Part shown: positions 1 to 10,807 of the stretch, piece after piece
How positions within the stretch are numbered: the first letter of the stretch is position 1
Layout of the letters: each line of letters begins with the position of its first letter
Origin: Cryptomeria japonica
Lineage: Eukaryota > Streptophyta > Pinopsida > Cupressales > Cupressaceae
DNA: 25,482 nucleotides
Reading direction: 5' to 3'
NCBI RefSeq assembly: GCF_030272615.1
Contig: NW_026728926.1
Span: forward strand, 427,501 to 452,982
Position numbers and translations under genes: made by a program
Notes under the pieces: generated by a model
Database searches by the model: none
What the model was told of the DNA's origin: nothing
Seen by the model: the letters and a program-made list of their open reading frames with translations, nothing else

Positions 1-146
1 CTTGCCTGGGCTGCGCACCAGGGCGGGCTCAAGATGGCACCCGCGTTCCTTTTTTTTCACTATCTTTCAAAACGGAAATTTTAAAATCTCATTTTTTTTT
101 GCCTTTTTCTGGAAATTAGTGAAGGCAGCGCATCAAAGGTGCGCAC
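1..146. repeat. AT-rich T-tract module, representative copy
   Basis: This island of about 130 bp interrupts the GC-rich repeats. It runs from CTGCGCACCAGGGCGGGCTC through CAAGATGGCACCCGCGTTCC, a T8 tract, CACTATCTTTCAAAACGGAA, TTTTAAAATCTC, a second T8-T10 tract and TGGAAATTAGTGAAGGCAGC to CATCAAAGGTGCGCACC. Near-identical copies start at about 475, 970, 4675, 5202, 5551, 6025, 6521, 7284, 7915, 8390 and 8881. Truncated copies lie at about 2092 and 10006, and diverged copies at about 2746 and 10689. All have the same orientation. Possible roles such as nucleosome-depleted site, origin or terminator are guesses. Confidence 0.85.
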
Positions 147-2745
147 CTCGCTGCCCACCACGGTGCGCAACGCCGGTGGGCACCCGGGAGTGCTTCGAAG
201 TGTGCTCCAAGGTGCTGCGTGCACGTTGTCGGAGCCCGGTTTGCCCCGGGTGCGCACCTCGCGTGCACCTTCGTCGGGGTGGGCACCTTGGCTGGGTTTG
301 CCCCGGCTGCGCTCCGAAGCGGGGTTATTGGAGCGCCGCCTCTTTTTTTGTCGGAGCGTTTGGTGGGGTTTCTCGCATTGGCTCTTCCGAGGCCCGGTTG
401 CCACCCTGGCGCGCACGAAGTCGGAAGTAGGGTTAATTGCCCGGGTGCGCACCTTTGCCAGGGTGGGCACCTTACCTGGGCTGCGCACCAGGGCGGGCTC
501 AAGATGGCACGCGCGTTCCGTTTTTTTCACTATCTTTCAAAACGGAAATTTTAAAATCTCCTTTTTTTTTTGCCTTTTCTGGAAATTAGTGAAGGCAGCG
601 CATCAAAGGTGCGCACCTCGCTGCCCACCTTGGTGTGCTCTGAGGTGCGCACCCGGGAGCGCTACGAAGTGTGCTCCAAGGTGCGGCGTGCACGTTGTCG
701 GAGCCCGGTTTGCCCCGGGTGCGCACCTCGCCTGCACCTTGGCCGGGGTGGGCACCTTGGCTGGGTTTGCCCAGGGTGCGCTCCGAAGCGGGGTTACTGG
801 AGCGCCCCCTCTTTTTTTGTCAGAGCGTTTGGTGGGGTTTCTCGCATTGGCTCTTCCCAGGCCCGGTTGTTGGGTGCGCTCCCACCCTGGCGCGCGCGAA
901 GTTGGAAGTTGGGTTAATTGCCCGGGCGCGCACCTTCGCCAGGGTGGGCACCTTGGTGCGCACACCTTGGCTGGGCTGCGCACCAGGGCGGGCTCAAGAT
1001 GGCACCAGCATTCCCTTTTTCTCACTATCTTTCAAAACGGAAATTTTAAAATCTCGTTTTTTTTTTGCCTTTTATGGAAATTAGTGAAGGCATCGCATCA
1101 AAGGTGCGCACCTCGCTGCCCACCTTGGTGTGCTCCGAGGTGCCCACCACGGTGCGCAACGCCGGTGCGAACCCGGGAGCGCCCCGATGTGTGCTCCAAG
1201 GTGCGGCGTGCACGAAGTCGGACCCCGGTTTGCCCCGGGTGCGCACCTCGCGTGCACCTTGGTGCGCACACCTTGGCTGGGTTGCGCGGCCTGGTGGGCA
1301 CCATGGTGCGCACCAAGGAGCGCTCCGAAGTGTGCTCCAAGGTGCGGCGTGCACGAAGTCGGAGCCCGGTTTGCCCCGGGTACGCACCTCGCGTGCACCT
1401 TCGCCGGGGTGGGCACCTCGGCTGGGTTGCGCGCCCTGGTGCGCACCAAGGAGCGCTCCGAAGTGTGCTCCAAGGTGCGGCGTGCACGAAGTCGGAGCCC
1501 GGTTTGCCCCGGGTGCGCACCTTCGCCGCGGTGCGCACCATGGCGTGCACGAAGTCGGAGCCCGGTTTGCCCCGGGTGCGCACCTCGCGTGCACCTTCGG
1601 CGGGGTTGCGCGCCCTGGTGGGCACCATGGTGCGCACCAAGGAGCGCTCCGAAGTGTGCTCCAAGGTGCGGCGTGCACGAAGTCGGAGCCCGGTTTGCCC
1701 CGGGTGCGCACCTCGCGTGCACCTTCGGCGGGGTTGCGCGCCCTGGTGGGCACCATGGTGCGCACCAAGGAGCGCTCCGAAGTGTGCTCCAAGGTGCGGC
1801 GTGCACGAAGTCGGAGCCCGGTTTGCCCCGGGTGCGCACCTCGCGTGCACCTTCGCCGCGGTGGGCACCATGGCGTGCACGAAGTCGGAGCCCGGTTTGC
1901 CCCGGGTGCGCACCTCGCGTGCACCTTCGCCGGGGTGGGCACCTCGGCTGGGTTGCGCGCCCTGGTGCGCACCAAGGAGCGCTCCGAAGTGTGCTCCAAG
2001 GTGCGGCGTGCACGAAGTCGGAGCCCGGTTTGCCCCGGGTGCGCACCTCGCGTGCACCTTCGCCAGGGTGGGCACCTCGGTGCGCACACCTTCTCAATGT
2101 TTTCTTGCCTTTTCTGGAAATTGGTGAAGGCAGCGCATCAAAGGTGCGCACCTCGGTGTGCTCCGAGGTGCGAACCCGAGAGCGCTCCGAGGTGCCCACG
2201 AAGTCGAAAGTCGGGTTAATTGCATTGTTTTCCCCGGGTGCGCTCCGAGGTGCGCAACATCGGCGCGCACCAAGGAGGGCTCCGAAGTGTGCTCCAAGGT
2301 GCGCACGATGGCGTGCACCTCTGGTGCGCACGATTCGGAGCTCGGTTTGACCGGGGTGCGCACACCTTGGCTGGGTTGCGCACCTTTTGTGCGCTCCAAG
2401 GTGCGCACGAAGTCGGAGCTCGGTTTGCCCCGGGTGCGCACCTTCGCCAGGGTGCGCACCTTGATGCGCACGCCTTGGCTGGGCTGCGCACCTTGGTGGG
2501 CGCCATGGTGCGCACCTTTCGTGCGCTCCAAGGTGCGCACGAAGTCGGAGCTCGGTTTGCCCCGGGTGCGCACCTTGGTGGGCGCCATGGTGCACTCCGA
2601 GGTGCCCAAGATTGGTGCGCACCAAGGAGCGCTCCGAAGTGCGCTCCAAGGTGCGCGCGAAGTCGAAAGTTGGGTTAATTGTCCGGTTTGCCTCGGGTGC
2701 GCACCTTGCGTGCACCTTCGCCAGGGTGGGCTGGGCTGCGCACAC
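1..2745. repeat. GC-rich compound repeat with GGTGCGCACC palindromes, left arm 1
   Basis: This is a mosaic of short modules. The commonest runs from GTGCGCACCAAGGAGCGCTC through CTCCGAAGTGTGCTCCAAGG and GTGCACGAAGTCGGAGCCCG to GTGCGCACCTCGCGTGCACC. Successive GTGTGCTCC anchors at 1330, 1463, 1654, 1782 and 1989 give irregular steps of about 128-207 bp, so this is a scrambled rather than a clean tandem array. Two roughly 480-bp units (1-470 and 471-963) each open with an AT-rich module and carry a second GC module ending in GGGTTAATTGCCCGGG. Stops are rare in all frames, which creates long meaningless ORFs such as 139-2127. I interpret it as untranscribed IGS subrepeats. Confidence 0.85.
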
Positions 2746-2870
2746 CTTGGCACCCGCGTTTCCTTCATTTTAAATTTTTTTTTTTTACAATCTCTCAAGT
2801 GGGAAATTCTATAATCTCAACTTTTTTTGCCTTTTCAGGAAACTTTTGAATGGAGCGCATCATTGGTGCG
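2746..2870. repeat. Diverged AT-rich module bordering the 5S domain (copy 1)
   Basis: This has the same layout as the T-tract module: CACCCGCGTTTCC, a T12 tract, TCTCAAGTGGGAAATTCTAT, TTTTTTTGCCTTTTCAGGAA, then GGAGCGCATCATTGGTGCGC. It is clearly diverged from the homogeneous copies to its left. It marks the switch from compound repeat to the low-copy flank of the 5S gene. The equivalent in the second block is at about 10689-10807. Confidence 0.75.
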
Positions 2871-3281
2871 CTCCGAAGTGTGCTCCAAAGCTCTCTCCAG
2901 CTGCGTGCACCTGCCCCGGCCGCGCACCCGGCCCCGCCCAGCTTCGCTCACCTGTCCCGGGCGTCTGGTGCGGAACCTTAGAGTAAGAAACATCACCGTG
3001 CACCTTGGCCAACGTGCGCGACTCGACCGAGCGCGCACTGGCCGAGGTGCACACCGATTTCACCTGGGTGCGCGCGCAGCACCTCGGGCGCACCGGGGTG
3101 CGCGCACAACGCCCGGGTTGCACCGTGGCCTGTGTGCTCGGGGCGCCTCGGGTGCGCGCTCGGTGTCGCCCCCGCGCGCGCGGTAGTGCGGGCAGCGCAC
3201 CCCGGCCCGGCCCGGCCCCGACGAGAACGCAAACGGGCAAAAGGTTTATTCAAATAGCATTGCGACGCCCGGCGAAAAACT
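2871..3281. other. GC-rich low-copy flank downstream of 5S copy 1
   Basis: GC-rich sequence with degenerate GTGCGCGC and GGTGCAC motifs but no tandem period that I can see. It lies 3' of the minus-strand 5S gene. An AT-rich patch (GGTTTATTCAAATAGCATTG, 3243-3262) precedes the terminator. No gene recognised. Confidence 0.6.
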
Positions 3282-3287
3282 AAAAAA
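3282..3287 (-). terminator. Pol III terminator of 5S copy 1
   Basis: Six consecutive A residues on the plus strand (T6 on the transcribed sense) directly follow the 5S 3' end. A second T5 tract follows after AG. A run of four or more T residues is the standard RNA polymerase III stop. Confidence 0.85.
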
Positions 3288-3405
3288 GGGTGCAACACCG
3301 GGACTTCCCGGGAGGTCACCCATCCCAGTACTACTCCGGCCCAAGCGCGCTTAACTGCGGAGTTCTGATGGGATCCGGTGCACTAACGCTGGTATGATCG
3401 CACCC
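3288..3405 (-). rRNA. 5S ribosomal RNA, copy 1
   Basis: Reverse-complement reading gives a full plant 5S rRNA of 118 nt, beginning GGGTGCGATCATACCAGCG and ending GGTGTTGCACCC. Conserved parts are intact: CACCGGATCCCATCAGAACT (nt 26-45), the A-box region AGTTAAGCGCGCTTGGG (nt 50-66) and the C-box region GGGATGGGTGACCTCC (nt 80-95). The 5' and 3' ends are complementary (GGGTGC with GCACCC), forming helix I. A T6 terminator follows at once and the base at -1 is C, as usual for plant 5S genes. The product joins the large ribosomal subunit. It is transcribed leftward, opposite to the inferred 18S direction. It differs from copy 2 at one position (nt 19 is G here). It looks functional. Confidence 0.97.
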
Positions 3406-3433
3406 GTTATGAGCTTGTCGCAGTGTGTACTTA
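3406..3433 (-). promoter_or_regulatory. 5S upstream promoter region, copy 1
   Basis: Counting back from the 5S start on the minus strand, -1 is C and TAAGTA occupies -28 to -23. This is where Arabidopsis 5S genes carry a TATA-like box. A C lies at -12, near the usual GC dinucleotide. The TATA-like match is imperfect. The main Pol III promoter is internal (A box and C box). Confidence 0.5.
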
Positions 3434-3808
3434 GCAAACCGCGACCCACGTGCGAATCCACCCCGGCCACCCACCCCCGTCGAGGTGCACACCCTCCCTC
3501 GCGAAGTGCGCCCCGTTCGCCAAGTGTGAGCCCTGCCCGGGTGCGCGCACCTTGCTAGGGCGTCGGGTGTGCACCCGGCCCGGCCTACGTGCGTGCACCT
3601 GGAGGGGGCGTCGTGTGCGTGCAGTGTCCCGTCTGCAACGCGGTGCCCACACACCACCTCGGGCGCAACGACCTGCGCTCACATGTGGGCCGAGTGCACC
3701 TTGGTGCATGTTCGGGGCGCCTCGGGTGCACGCTCGATCTTGCCCCGGTGCACCAAGGCGCTCGGTTTGCCCCGGGTGCGCACTTGGTGCAAGGTGGGCA
3801 CCCAAAAT
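3434..3808. other. GC-rich low-copy flank upstream of 5S copy 1
   Basis: Sequence between the 5S promoter side and the A/C-rich segment. It contains scattered GGTGCAC and GGTGCGCAC words and two GGGGCGCCTCGGGTGC-like stretches (3148-3155 region and 3715-3730), which also occur on the other side of the 5S gene. No tandem array and no gene recognised. Confidence 0.55.
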
Positions 3809-4140
3809 AGGGATCAAGCACCAAAACACAAGTTTCGGGATGCAAAATGGGACCCAAGGACCACAAATGCGTTCCAAGACCCATGATGGGTCCACGAGAA
3901 CAAAAATGTGTTCCGAGACTTAATAAACAAATATTGGGTTTTAGGAGAAGAAACATGCTCTGATGCCCAAAACGAGAATCGACCCCGAAAAGGCCACAGG
4001 CCAAAAGTGGGATGCGAGACAAAAAAAAATGGGACCCGAGGACCAAAATTGGGTTCCCAGGTCGAAGACAGGGCAACCGGACAAGAAACGACCTCTAAGG
4101 CTCGAAATGAGTCCCGACGACTAAAACTTGACAAGAAGCA
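3809..4140. repeat. Degenerate short repeats, A-rich segment (copy 1)
   Basis: The composition changes sharply to A-rich. Loosely repeated words such as AAAATGGGACCCAAGGACCA, AAATGCGTTCCAAGACCC and AAATGTGTTCCGAGAC recur roughly every 20-30 bp, with drift. A central AT-rich stretch includes TAATAAACAAATATTGGG. It appears to be an old, decayed minisatellite. No promoter or gene recognised. The counterpart is 11746-12077. Confidence 0.6.
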
Positions 4141-4660
4141 CCCATCAGGCACCCAACTCGACACCCATGGGATGCCGACCCACCCGGGCTTCCACCTAGC
4201 ACACCTTGGCACCCACCCACCCTCGCACCCAACCTCGCACCCAACTTAGCACCTTTGAACCCACATTGGCACTCACCCTGACCCTGGCACCTTGGAACCC
4301 ACATTGGCACTCACCTTGACCCTGGCACCCACCTTTGCACTCACCTTGGGACCCACCCTGGCTCCCACCTCGGCACCCACCCAGACACCCACCTTGGTTC
4401 CTTGGCACCCACCTTGGATCCTTGGCACCCACCCCGACACCCACCTTGGCACGCAACTTGGCTACTTGCCACCCACCTTGGCTCCTTGACGCCCACCCCG
4501 ACAACCACCCCGTGACCTACCCTGGCTAGGGTTGGTGCACACCCACCCTGGTGCCCACCTTGGCACCCACCCTATGACCCACCTTGGCACGCACCTTAGT
4601 ACCCACCCCGTTACCCACCCTAGGACCCACCCCGTGACCCACCTTGGCCAGGGTGGGTGC
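4141..4660. repeat. CACCC minisatellite, short version (copy 1)
   Basis: A degenerate repeat of about 10-25 bp built on GGCACCCACCTTGGCACCCA, with variants GACCCACC, CACTCACC and CACGCACC. The plus strand is C-rich with few G runs; the minus strand is correspondingly rich in GGTGGG. Here it breaks off after about 500 bp into compound repeat, whereas the second copy continues for about 1.7 kb. Confidence 0.85.
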
Positions 4661-5550
4661 CTTGGTGCGCACAACTTGCCTGGGCTGCACACCAGGGCGG
4701 GCTCAAGATGGCACCCGCGTTCCGTTTTTTTCACTATCTTTCAAAACGGAAATTTTAAAATCTCATTTTTTTCTTTTTTTTGCCTTTTCTGGAAATTAGT
4801 GAAGGCAGCGCATCAAAGGTGCGCAATGCTGGTGCGAACCCGGGAGCGCTCCGATGTGTGCTCCAAGGTGCGGCGTGCACGAAGTCCGAGCCCGGTTTGC
4901 CCCGGGTGCGCACCTCGCGTGCACCTTCGCCGGGGTGAGCACCTTGGCTGGGTTGCGCGCCCTGGTGCGTACCAAGGAGCGCTCTGAAGTGTGCTCCAAG
5001 GTGCGGCGTGCACGAAGTCGGAGCCCGGTTTGCCCCGGGTGTGCACCTCGGGTGCGCACCTCGCGTGCACCTTCGCTGCGGTGGGCACCTTGGCTGGGTT
5101 GCGCGCCTTGGTGGGCACCATGCAGTGCACGAAGTCGGAGCCCGGTTTGCCCCGGGCGCGCACCTCCGCCAGGGTGGGCACCTTGGTGCGCACAACTTGC
5201 CTGGGCTGCGCATCAGGAAGGGCTCAAGATGGCACCCGCGTTCCGTTTTTTTCACTATCTTTCAGAACGGAAATTTTAAAATATCGTTTTTTTTTGCCTT
5301 TTCTGGAAATTAGTGAAGGCAGCGCATCAAAGGTGCGCAACGCTGGTGCGAACCTGGGAGCGCTCCGATGTGTGCTCCAAGGTGCGGCGTGCACGAAGTC
5401 GGAGCCCGGTTTGCCTCGGGTGCGCCCTGGTGGGCACCATGGTGCGCACCAAGGAGCGCTCCGAAGTGTGCTCCAAGGTGCGGCCTGCACGAAGTCGGAG
5501 CCCGGTTTGCCCCGGGTGTGCACCTCGGGTGGGCACCTTGGTGCGCATGC
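4661..5550. repeat. Compound repeat linker with two AT-rich modules
   Basis: This resumes the GGTGCGCACC compound repeat with AT-rich modules at about 4675-4830 and 5202-5340. The sequence is closely related to about 7000-7914, sharing variants such as GAGCGCTCTGAAGTG (4978 and 7057) and CACCATGCAGTGCACGAAGT. The later copy is about 285 bp longer because of extra internal modules. In both places it immediately precedes the unit starting CTTGCCTGGGCTGCGCACCA. No gene recognised. Confidence 0.75.
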
Positions 5551-7914
5551 CTTGCCTGGGCTGCGCACCAGGGCGGGCTCAAGATGGCACCCGCGTTCCT
5601 TTTTTTTCACTATCTTTCAAAACGGAAATTTTAAAATCTCATTTTTTTTTGCCTTTTTCTGGAAATTAGTGAAGGCAGCGCATCAAAGGTGCGCACCTCG
5701 CTGCCCACCACGGTGCGCAACGCCGGTGGGCACCCGGGAGTGCTTCGAAGTGTGCTCCAAGGTGCTGCGTGCACGTTGTCGGAGCCCGGTTTGCCCCGGG
5801 TGCGCACCTCGCGTGCACCTTCGTCGGGGTGGGCACCTTGGCTTGGTTTGCCCCGGCTGCGCTCCGAAGCGGGGTTATTGGAGCGCCGCCTCTTTTTTTG
5901 TCGGAGCGTTTGGTGGGGTTTCTCGCATTGGCTCTTCCGAGGCCCGGTTGCCACCCTGGCGCGCACGAAGTCGGAAGTAGGGTTAATTGCCCGGGTGCGC
6001 ACCTTTGCCAGGGTGGCACCTTACCTGGGCTGCGCACCAGGGCGGGCTCAAGATGGCACGCGCGTTCCGTTTTTTTCACTATCTTTCAAAACGGAAATTT
6101 TAAAATCTCCTTTTTTTTTTGCCTTTTCTGGAAATTAGTGAAGGCAGCGCATCAAAGGTGCGCACCTCGCTGCCCACCTTGGTGTGCTCTGAGGTGCGCA
6201 CCCGGGAGCGCTACGAAGTGTGCTCCAAGGTGCGGCGTGCACGTTGTCGGAGCCCGGTTTGCCCCGGGTGCGCACCTCGCCTGCACCTTGGCCGGGGTGG
6301 GCACCTTGGCTGGGTTTGCCCAGGGTGCGCTCCGAAGCGGGGTTACTGGAGCGCCCCCTCTTTTTTTGTCAGAGAGTTTGGTGGGGTTTCTCGCATTGGC
6401 TCTTCCCAGGCCCGGTTGTTGGGTGCGCTCCCACCCTGGCGCGCGCGAAGTTGGAAGTTGGGTTAATTGCCCGGGCGCGCACCTTCGCCAGGGTGGGCAC
6501 CTTGGTGCGCAAACCTTGGCTGGGCTGCGCACCAGGGCGGGCTCAAGATGGCACCAGCATTCCCTTTTTCTCACTATCTTTCAAAACGGAAATTTTAAAA
6601 TCTCGTTTTTTTTTTGCCTTTTATGGAAATTAGTGAAGGCATCGCATCAAAGGTGCGCACCTCGCTGCCCACCTTGGTGTGCTCCGAGGTGCCCACCACG
6701 GTGCGCAACGCCGGTGCGAACCCGGGAGCGCCCCGATGTGTGCTCCAAGGTGCGGCGTGCACGAAGTCGGACCCCGGTTTGCCCCGGGTGCGCACCTCGC
6801 GTGCACCTTGGTGCGCACACCTTGGCTGGGTTGCGCGGCCTGGTGGGCACCATGGTGCGCACCAAGGAGCGCTCCGAAGTGTGCTCCAAGGTGCGGCGTG
6901 CACGAAGTCGGAGCCCGGTTTGCCCCGGGTGCGCACCTTCGCCGCGGTGGGCACCATGGCGTGCACGAAGTCGGAGCCCGGTTTGCCCCGGGTGCGCACC
7001 TCGCGTGCACCTTCGCCGGGGTGGGCACCTCGGCTGGGTTGCGCGCCCTGGTGCGCACCAAGGAGCGCTCTGAAGTGTGCTCCAAGGTGCGGCGTGCACG
7101 AAGTCGGAGCCCGGTTTGCCCCGGGTGTGCACCTCGCGTGCGCACCTCGCGTGCACCTTCGCTGCGGTGGGCACCTTGGCTGGGTTGCGCGCCTTGGTGG
7201 GCACCATGCAGTGCACGAAGTCGGAGCCCGGATTGCCCCGGGCGCGCACCTCCGCCAGGGTGGGCACCTTGGTGCGCACAACTTGCCTGGGGTGCGCACC
7301 AGGAAGGGCTCAAGATGGCACCCGCGTTCCGTTTTTTTCACTATCTTTCAGAACGGAAATTTTAAAATCTCGTTTTTTTTTGCCTTTTCTGGAAATTAGT
7401 GAAGGCAGCGCATCAAAGGTGCGCAACGCTGGTGCGAACCTGGGAGCGCTCCGATGTGTGCTCCAAGGTGCGGCGTGCACGAAGTCGGACCCCGGTTTGC
7501 CCCGGGTGCGCACCTCGCGTGCACCTTGGTGCGCACACCTTGGCTGGGTTGCGCGCCCTGGTGGGCACCATGGTGCGCACCAAGGAGCGCTCCGAAGTGT
7601 GCTCCAAGGTGCGGCGTGCACGAAGTCGGAGCCCGGTTTGCCCCGGGTGCGCACCTCGCGTGCACCTTCGCCGCGGTGGGCACCATGGCGTGCACGAAGT
7701 CGGAGCCCGGTTTGCCCCGGGTGCGCACCTCGCGTGCACCTTCGCCGGGGTGGGCACCTTGGTGTGCAGACCTTGGCTGGGTTGCGCGCCCTGGTGGGCA
7801 CCATGGTGCGCACCAAGGAGCGCTCCGAAGTGTGCTCCAAGGTGCGGCCTGCACGAAGTCGGAGCCCGGTTTGCCCCGGGTGTGCACCTCGGGTGGGCAC
7901 CTTGGTGCGCATGC
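5551..7914. repeat. Compound repeat, second left-arm unit lacking a 5S gene
   Basis: From 5551 to about 6930 this matches 1-1381 and 7915-9295 with few changes (a 1-bp deletion near 6016; AGAGAGTTTG at about 6372 in place of AGAGCGTTTG). After that it follows a different module order, passes through an AT-rich module at 7284-7423, and reaches the start of the next unit at 7915 without a 5S domain or CACCC array. This is a partial copy of the higher-order unit, as expected from unequal exchange. Confidence 0.8.
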
Positions 7915-10688
7915 CTTGCCTGGGCTGCGCACCAGGGCGGGCTCAAGATGGCACCCGCGTTCCTTTTTTTTCACTATCTTTCAAAATGGAAATTTTAAAA
8001 TCTCATTTTTTTTTGCCTTTTTCTGGAAATTAGTGAAGGCAGCGCATCAAAGGTGCGCACCTCGCTGCCCACCACGGTGCGCAACGCCGGTGGGCACCCG
8101 GGAGTGCTTCGAAGTGTGCTCCAAGGTGCTGCGTGCACGTTGTCGGAGCCCGGTTTGCCCCGGGTGCGCACCTCGCGTGCACCTTCGTCGGGGTGGGCAC
8201 CTTGGCTGGGTTTGCCCCGGCTGCGCTCCGAAGCGGGGTTATTGGAGCGCCGCCTCTTTTTTTGTCGGAGCGTTTGGTGGGGTTTCTCGCATTGGCTCTT
8301 CCGAGGCCCGGTTGCCACCCTGGCGCGCACGAAGTCGGAAGTAGGGTTAATTGCCCGGGTGCGCACCTTTGCCAGGGTGGGCACCTTACCTGGGCTGCGC
8401 ACCAGGGCGGGCTCAAGATGGCACGCGCGTTCCGTTTTTTTCACTATCTTTCAAAACGGAAATTTTAAAATCTCCTTTTTTTTTTGCCTTTTCTGGAAAT
8501 TAGTGAAGGCAGCGCATCAAAGGTGCGCACCTCGCTGCCCACCTTGGTGTGCTCTGAGGTGCGCACCCGGGAGCGCTACGAAGTGTGCTCCAAGGTGCGG
8601 CGTGCACGTTGTCGGAGCCCGGTTTGCCCCGGGTGCGCACCTCGCCTGCACCTTGGCCGGGGTGGGCACCTTGGCTGGGTTTGCCCAGGGTGCGCTCCGA
8701 AGCGGGGTTACTGGAGCGCCCCCTCTTTTTTTGTCAGAGCGTTTGGTGGGGTTTCTCGCATTGGCTCTTCCCAGGCCCGGTTGTTGGGTGCGCTCCCACC
8801 CTGGCGCGCGCGAAGTTGGAAGTTGGGTTAATTGCCCGGGCGCGCACCTTCGCCAGGGTGGGCACCTTGGTGCGCACACCTTGGCTGGGCTGCGCACCAG
8901 GGCGGGCTCAAGATGGCACTAGCATTCCCTTTTTCTCACTATCTTTCAAAACGGAAATTTTAAAATCTCGTTTTTTTTTTGCCTTTTATGGAAATTAGTG
9001 AAGGCATCGCATCAAAGGTGCGCACCTCGCTGCCCACCTTGGTGTGCTCCGAGGTGCCCACCACGGTGCGCAACGCCGGTGCGAACCCGGGAGCGCCCCG
9101 ATGTGTGCTCCAAGGTGCGGCGTGCACGAAGTCGGACCCCGGTTTGCCCCGGGTGCGCACCTCGCGTGCACCTTGGTGCGCACACCTTGGCTGGGTTGCG
9201 CGGCCTGGTGGGCACCATGGTGCGCACCAAGGAGCGCTCCGAAGTGTGCTCCAAGGTGCGGCGTGCACGAAGTCGGAGCCCGGTTTGCCCCGGGTACGCA
9301 CCTCGCGTGCACCTTCGCCGGGGTGGGCACCTCGGCTGGGTTGCGCGCCCTGGTGCGCACCAAGGAGCGCTCCGAAGTGTGCTCCAAGGTGCGGCGTGCA
9401 CGAAGTCGGAGCCCGGTTTGCCCCGGGTGCGCACCTTCGCCGCGGTGCGCACCATGGCGTGCACGAAGTCGGAGCCCGGTTTGCCCCGGGTGCGCACCTC
9501 GCGTGCACCTTCGGCGGGGTTGCGCGCCCTGGTGGGCACCATGGTGCGCACCAAGGAGCGCTCCGAAGTGTGCTCCAAGGTGCGGCGTGCACGAAGTCGG
9601 AGCCCGGTTTGCCCCGGGTGCGCACCTCGCGTGCACCTTCGGCGGGGTTGCGCGCCCTGGTGGGCACCATGGTGCGCACCAAGGAGCGCTCCGAAGTGTG
9701 CTCCAAGGTGCGGCGTGCACGAAGTCGGAGCCCGGTTTGCCCCGGGTGCGCACCTCGCGTGCACCTTCGCCGCGGTGGGCACCATGGCGTGCACGAAGTC
9801 GGAGCCCGGTTTGCCCCGGGTGCGCACCTCGCGTGCACCTTCGCCGGGGTGGGCACCTCGGCTGGGTTGCGCGCCCTGGTGCGCACCAAGGAGCGCTCCG
9901 AAGTGTGCTCCAAGGTGCGGCGTGCACGAAGTCGGAGCCCGGTTTGCCCCGGGTGCGCACCTCGCGTGCACCTTCGCCAGGGTGGGCACCTCGGTGCGCA
10001 CACCTTCTCAATGTTTTCTTGCCTTTTCTGGAAATTGGTGAAGGCAGCGCATCAAAGGTGCGCACCTCGGTGTGCTCCGAGGTGCGAACCCGAGAGCGCT
10101 CCGAGGTGCCCACGAAGTCGAAAGTCGGGTTAATTGCATTGTTTTCCCCGGGTGCGCTCCGAGGTGCGCAACATCGGCGCGCACCAAGGAGGGCTCCGAA
10201 GTGTGCTCCAAGGTGCGCACGATGGCGTGCACCTCTGGTGCGCACGATTCGGAGCTCGGTTTGACCGGGGTGCGCACACCTTGGCTGGGTTGCGCACCTT
10301 TTGTGCGCTCCAAGGTGCGCACGAAGTCGGAGCTCAGTTTGCCCCGGGTGCGCACCTTCGCCAGGGTGCGCACCTTGATGCGCACGCCTTGGCTGGGCTG
10401 CGCACCTTGGTGGGCGCCATGGTGCGCACCTTTCGTGCGCTCCAAGGTGCGCACGAAGTCGGAGCTCGGTTTGCCCCGGGTGCGCACCTTGGTGGGCGCC
10501 ATGGTGCACTCCGAGGTGCCCAAGATTGGTGCGCACCAAGGAGCGCTTCGAAGTGCGCTCCAAGGTGCGCGCGAAGTCGAAAGTTGGGTTAATTGTCCGG
10601 TTTGCCTCGGGTGCGCACCTTGCGTGCACCTTCGCCAGGGTGGGCGCCTTGGTGCGCACACCTTGGCTGGGCTGCGCACACCTTGGCA
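7915..10688. repeat. GC-rich compound repeat, left arm of copy 2
   Basis: Same module order as 1-2745, with AT-rich modules at about 7915-8060, 8390-8532 and 8881-9023 and a truncated one at about 10006-10060. Near 10645 it carries an extra 23 bp containing GGTGCGCACACC that copy 1 lacks. The surrounding repeat of GCGCACACCTTGG suggests slippage or deletion between short direct repeats. No gene recognised. Confidence 0.85.
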
Positions 10689-10807
10689 CCCGCGTTTCCT
10701 TCATTTTAAATTTTTTTTTTTTACAATCTCTCAAGTGGGAAATTCTATAATCTCAACTTTTTTTGCCTTTTCAGGAAACTTTTGAATGGAGCGCATCATT
10801 GGTGCGC

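Larger units (their letters stand above)
1..4660. repeat. Large direct duplication, copy 1 (contains a 5S gene)
   Basis: This block matches 7915-12597 almost base for base. The offset is 7914 at the left end and 7937 from the 5S gene onward. Differences I can see are a few substitutions (for example 3387 C versus 11324 T, inside the 5S gene), one extra C near 11108, and a 23-bp length difference near 2727. The match ends at 4660/12597, where this copy returns to GC-rich compound repeat and the other continues into CACCC repeat. The left limit is cut by the window edge. Such near identity implies recent duplication or ongoing gene conversion; an assembly artefact is a less likely alternative because the copies do differ. 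Confidence 0.9.

Noticed and set aside
139-2127. 662-codon plus-strand open frame
   Set aside because: It is made of the same repeat words read in one frame. Equally long frames overlap it on both strands, with no domain, no conserved start context and no non-repetitive segment.
2871-3281. A second, degenerate 5S copy or a tRNA near the 5S gene
   Set aside because: Scanning for CCGGATCCCATC, GGGATGGGTGACC and their complements found only the two intact 5S genes. No tRNA-like T-loop GGTTCGAATCC-type sequence with a matching acceptor stem was seen.
8995-10734. 579-codon minus-strand open frame
   Set aside because: Same cause: stop-poor GC-rich palindromic repeat. Its counterpart in copy 1 is shorter because of the 23-bp indel, showing no frame conservation.
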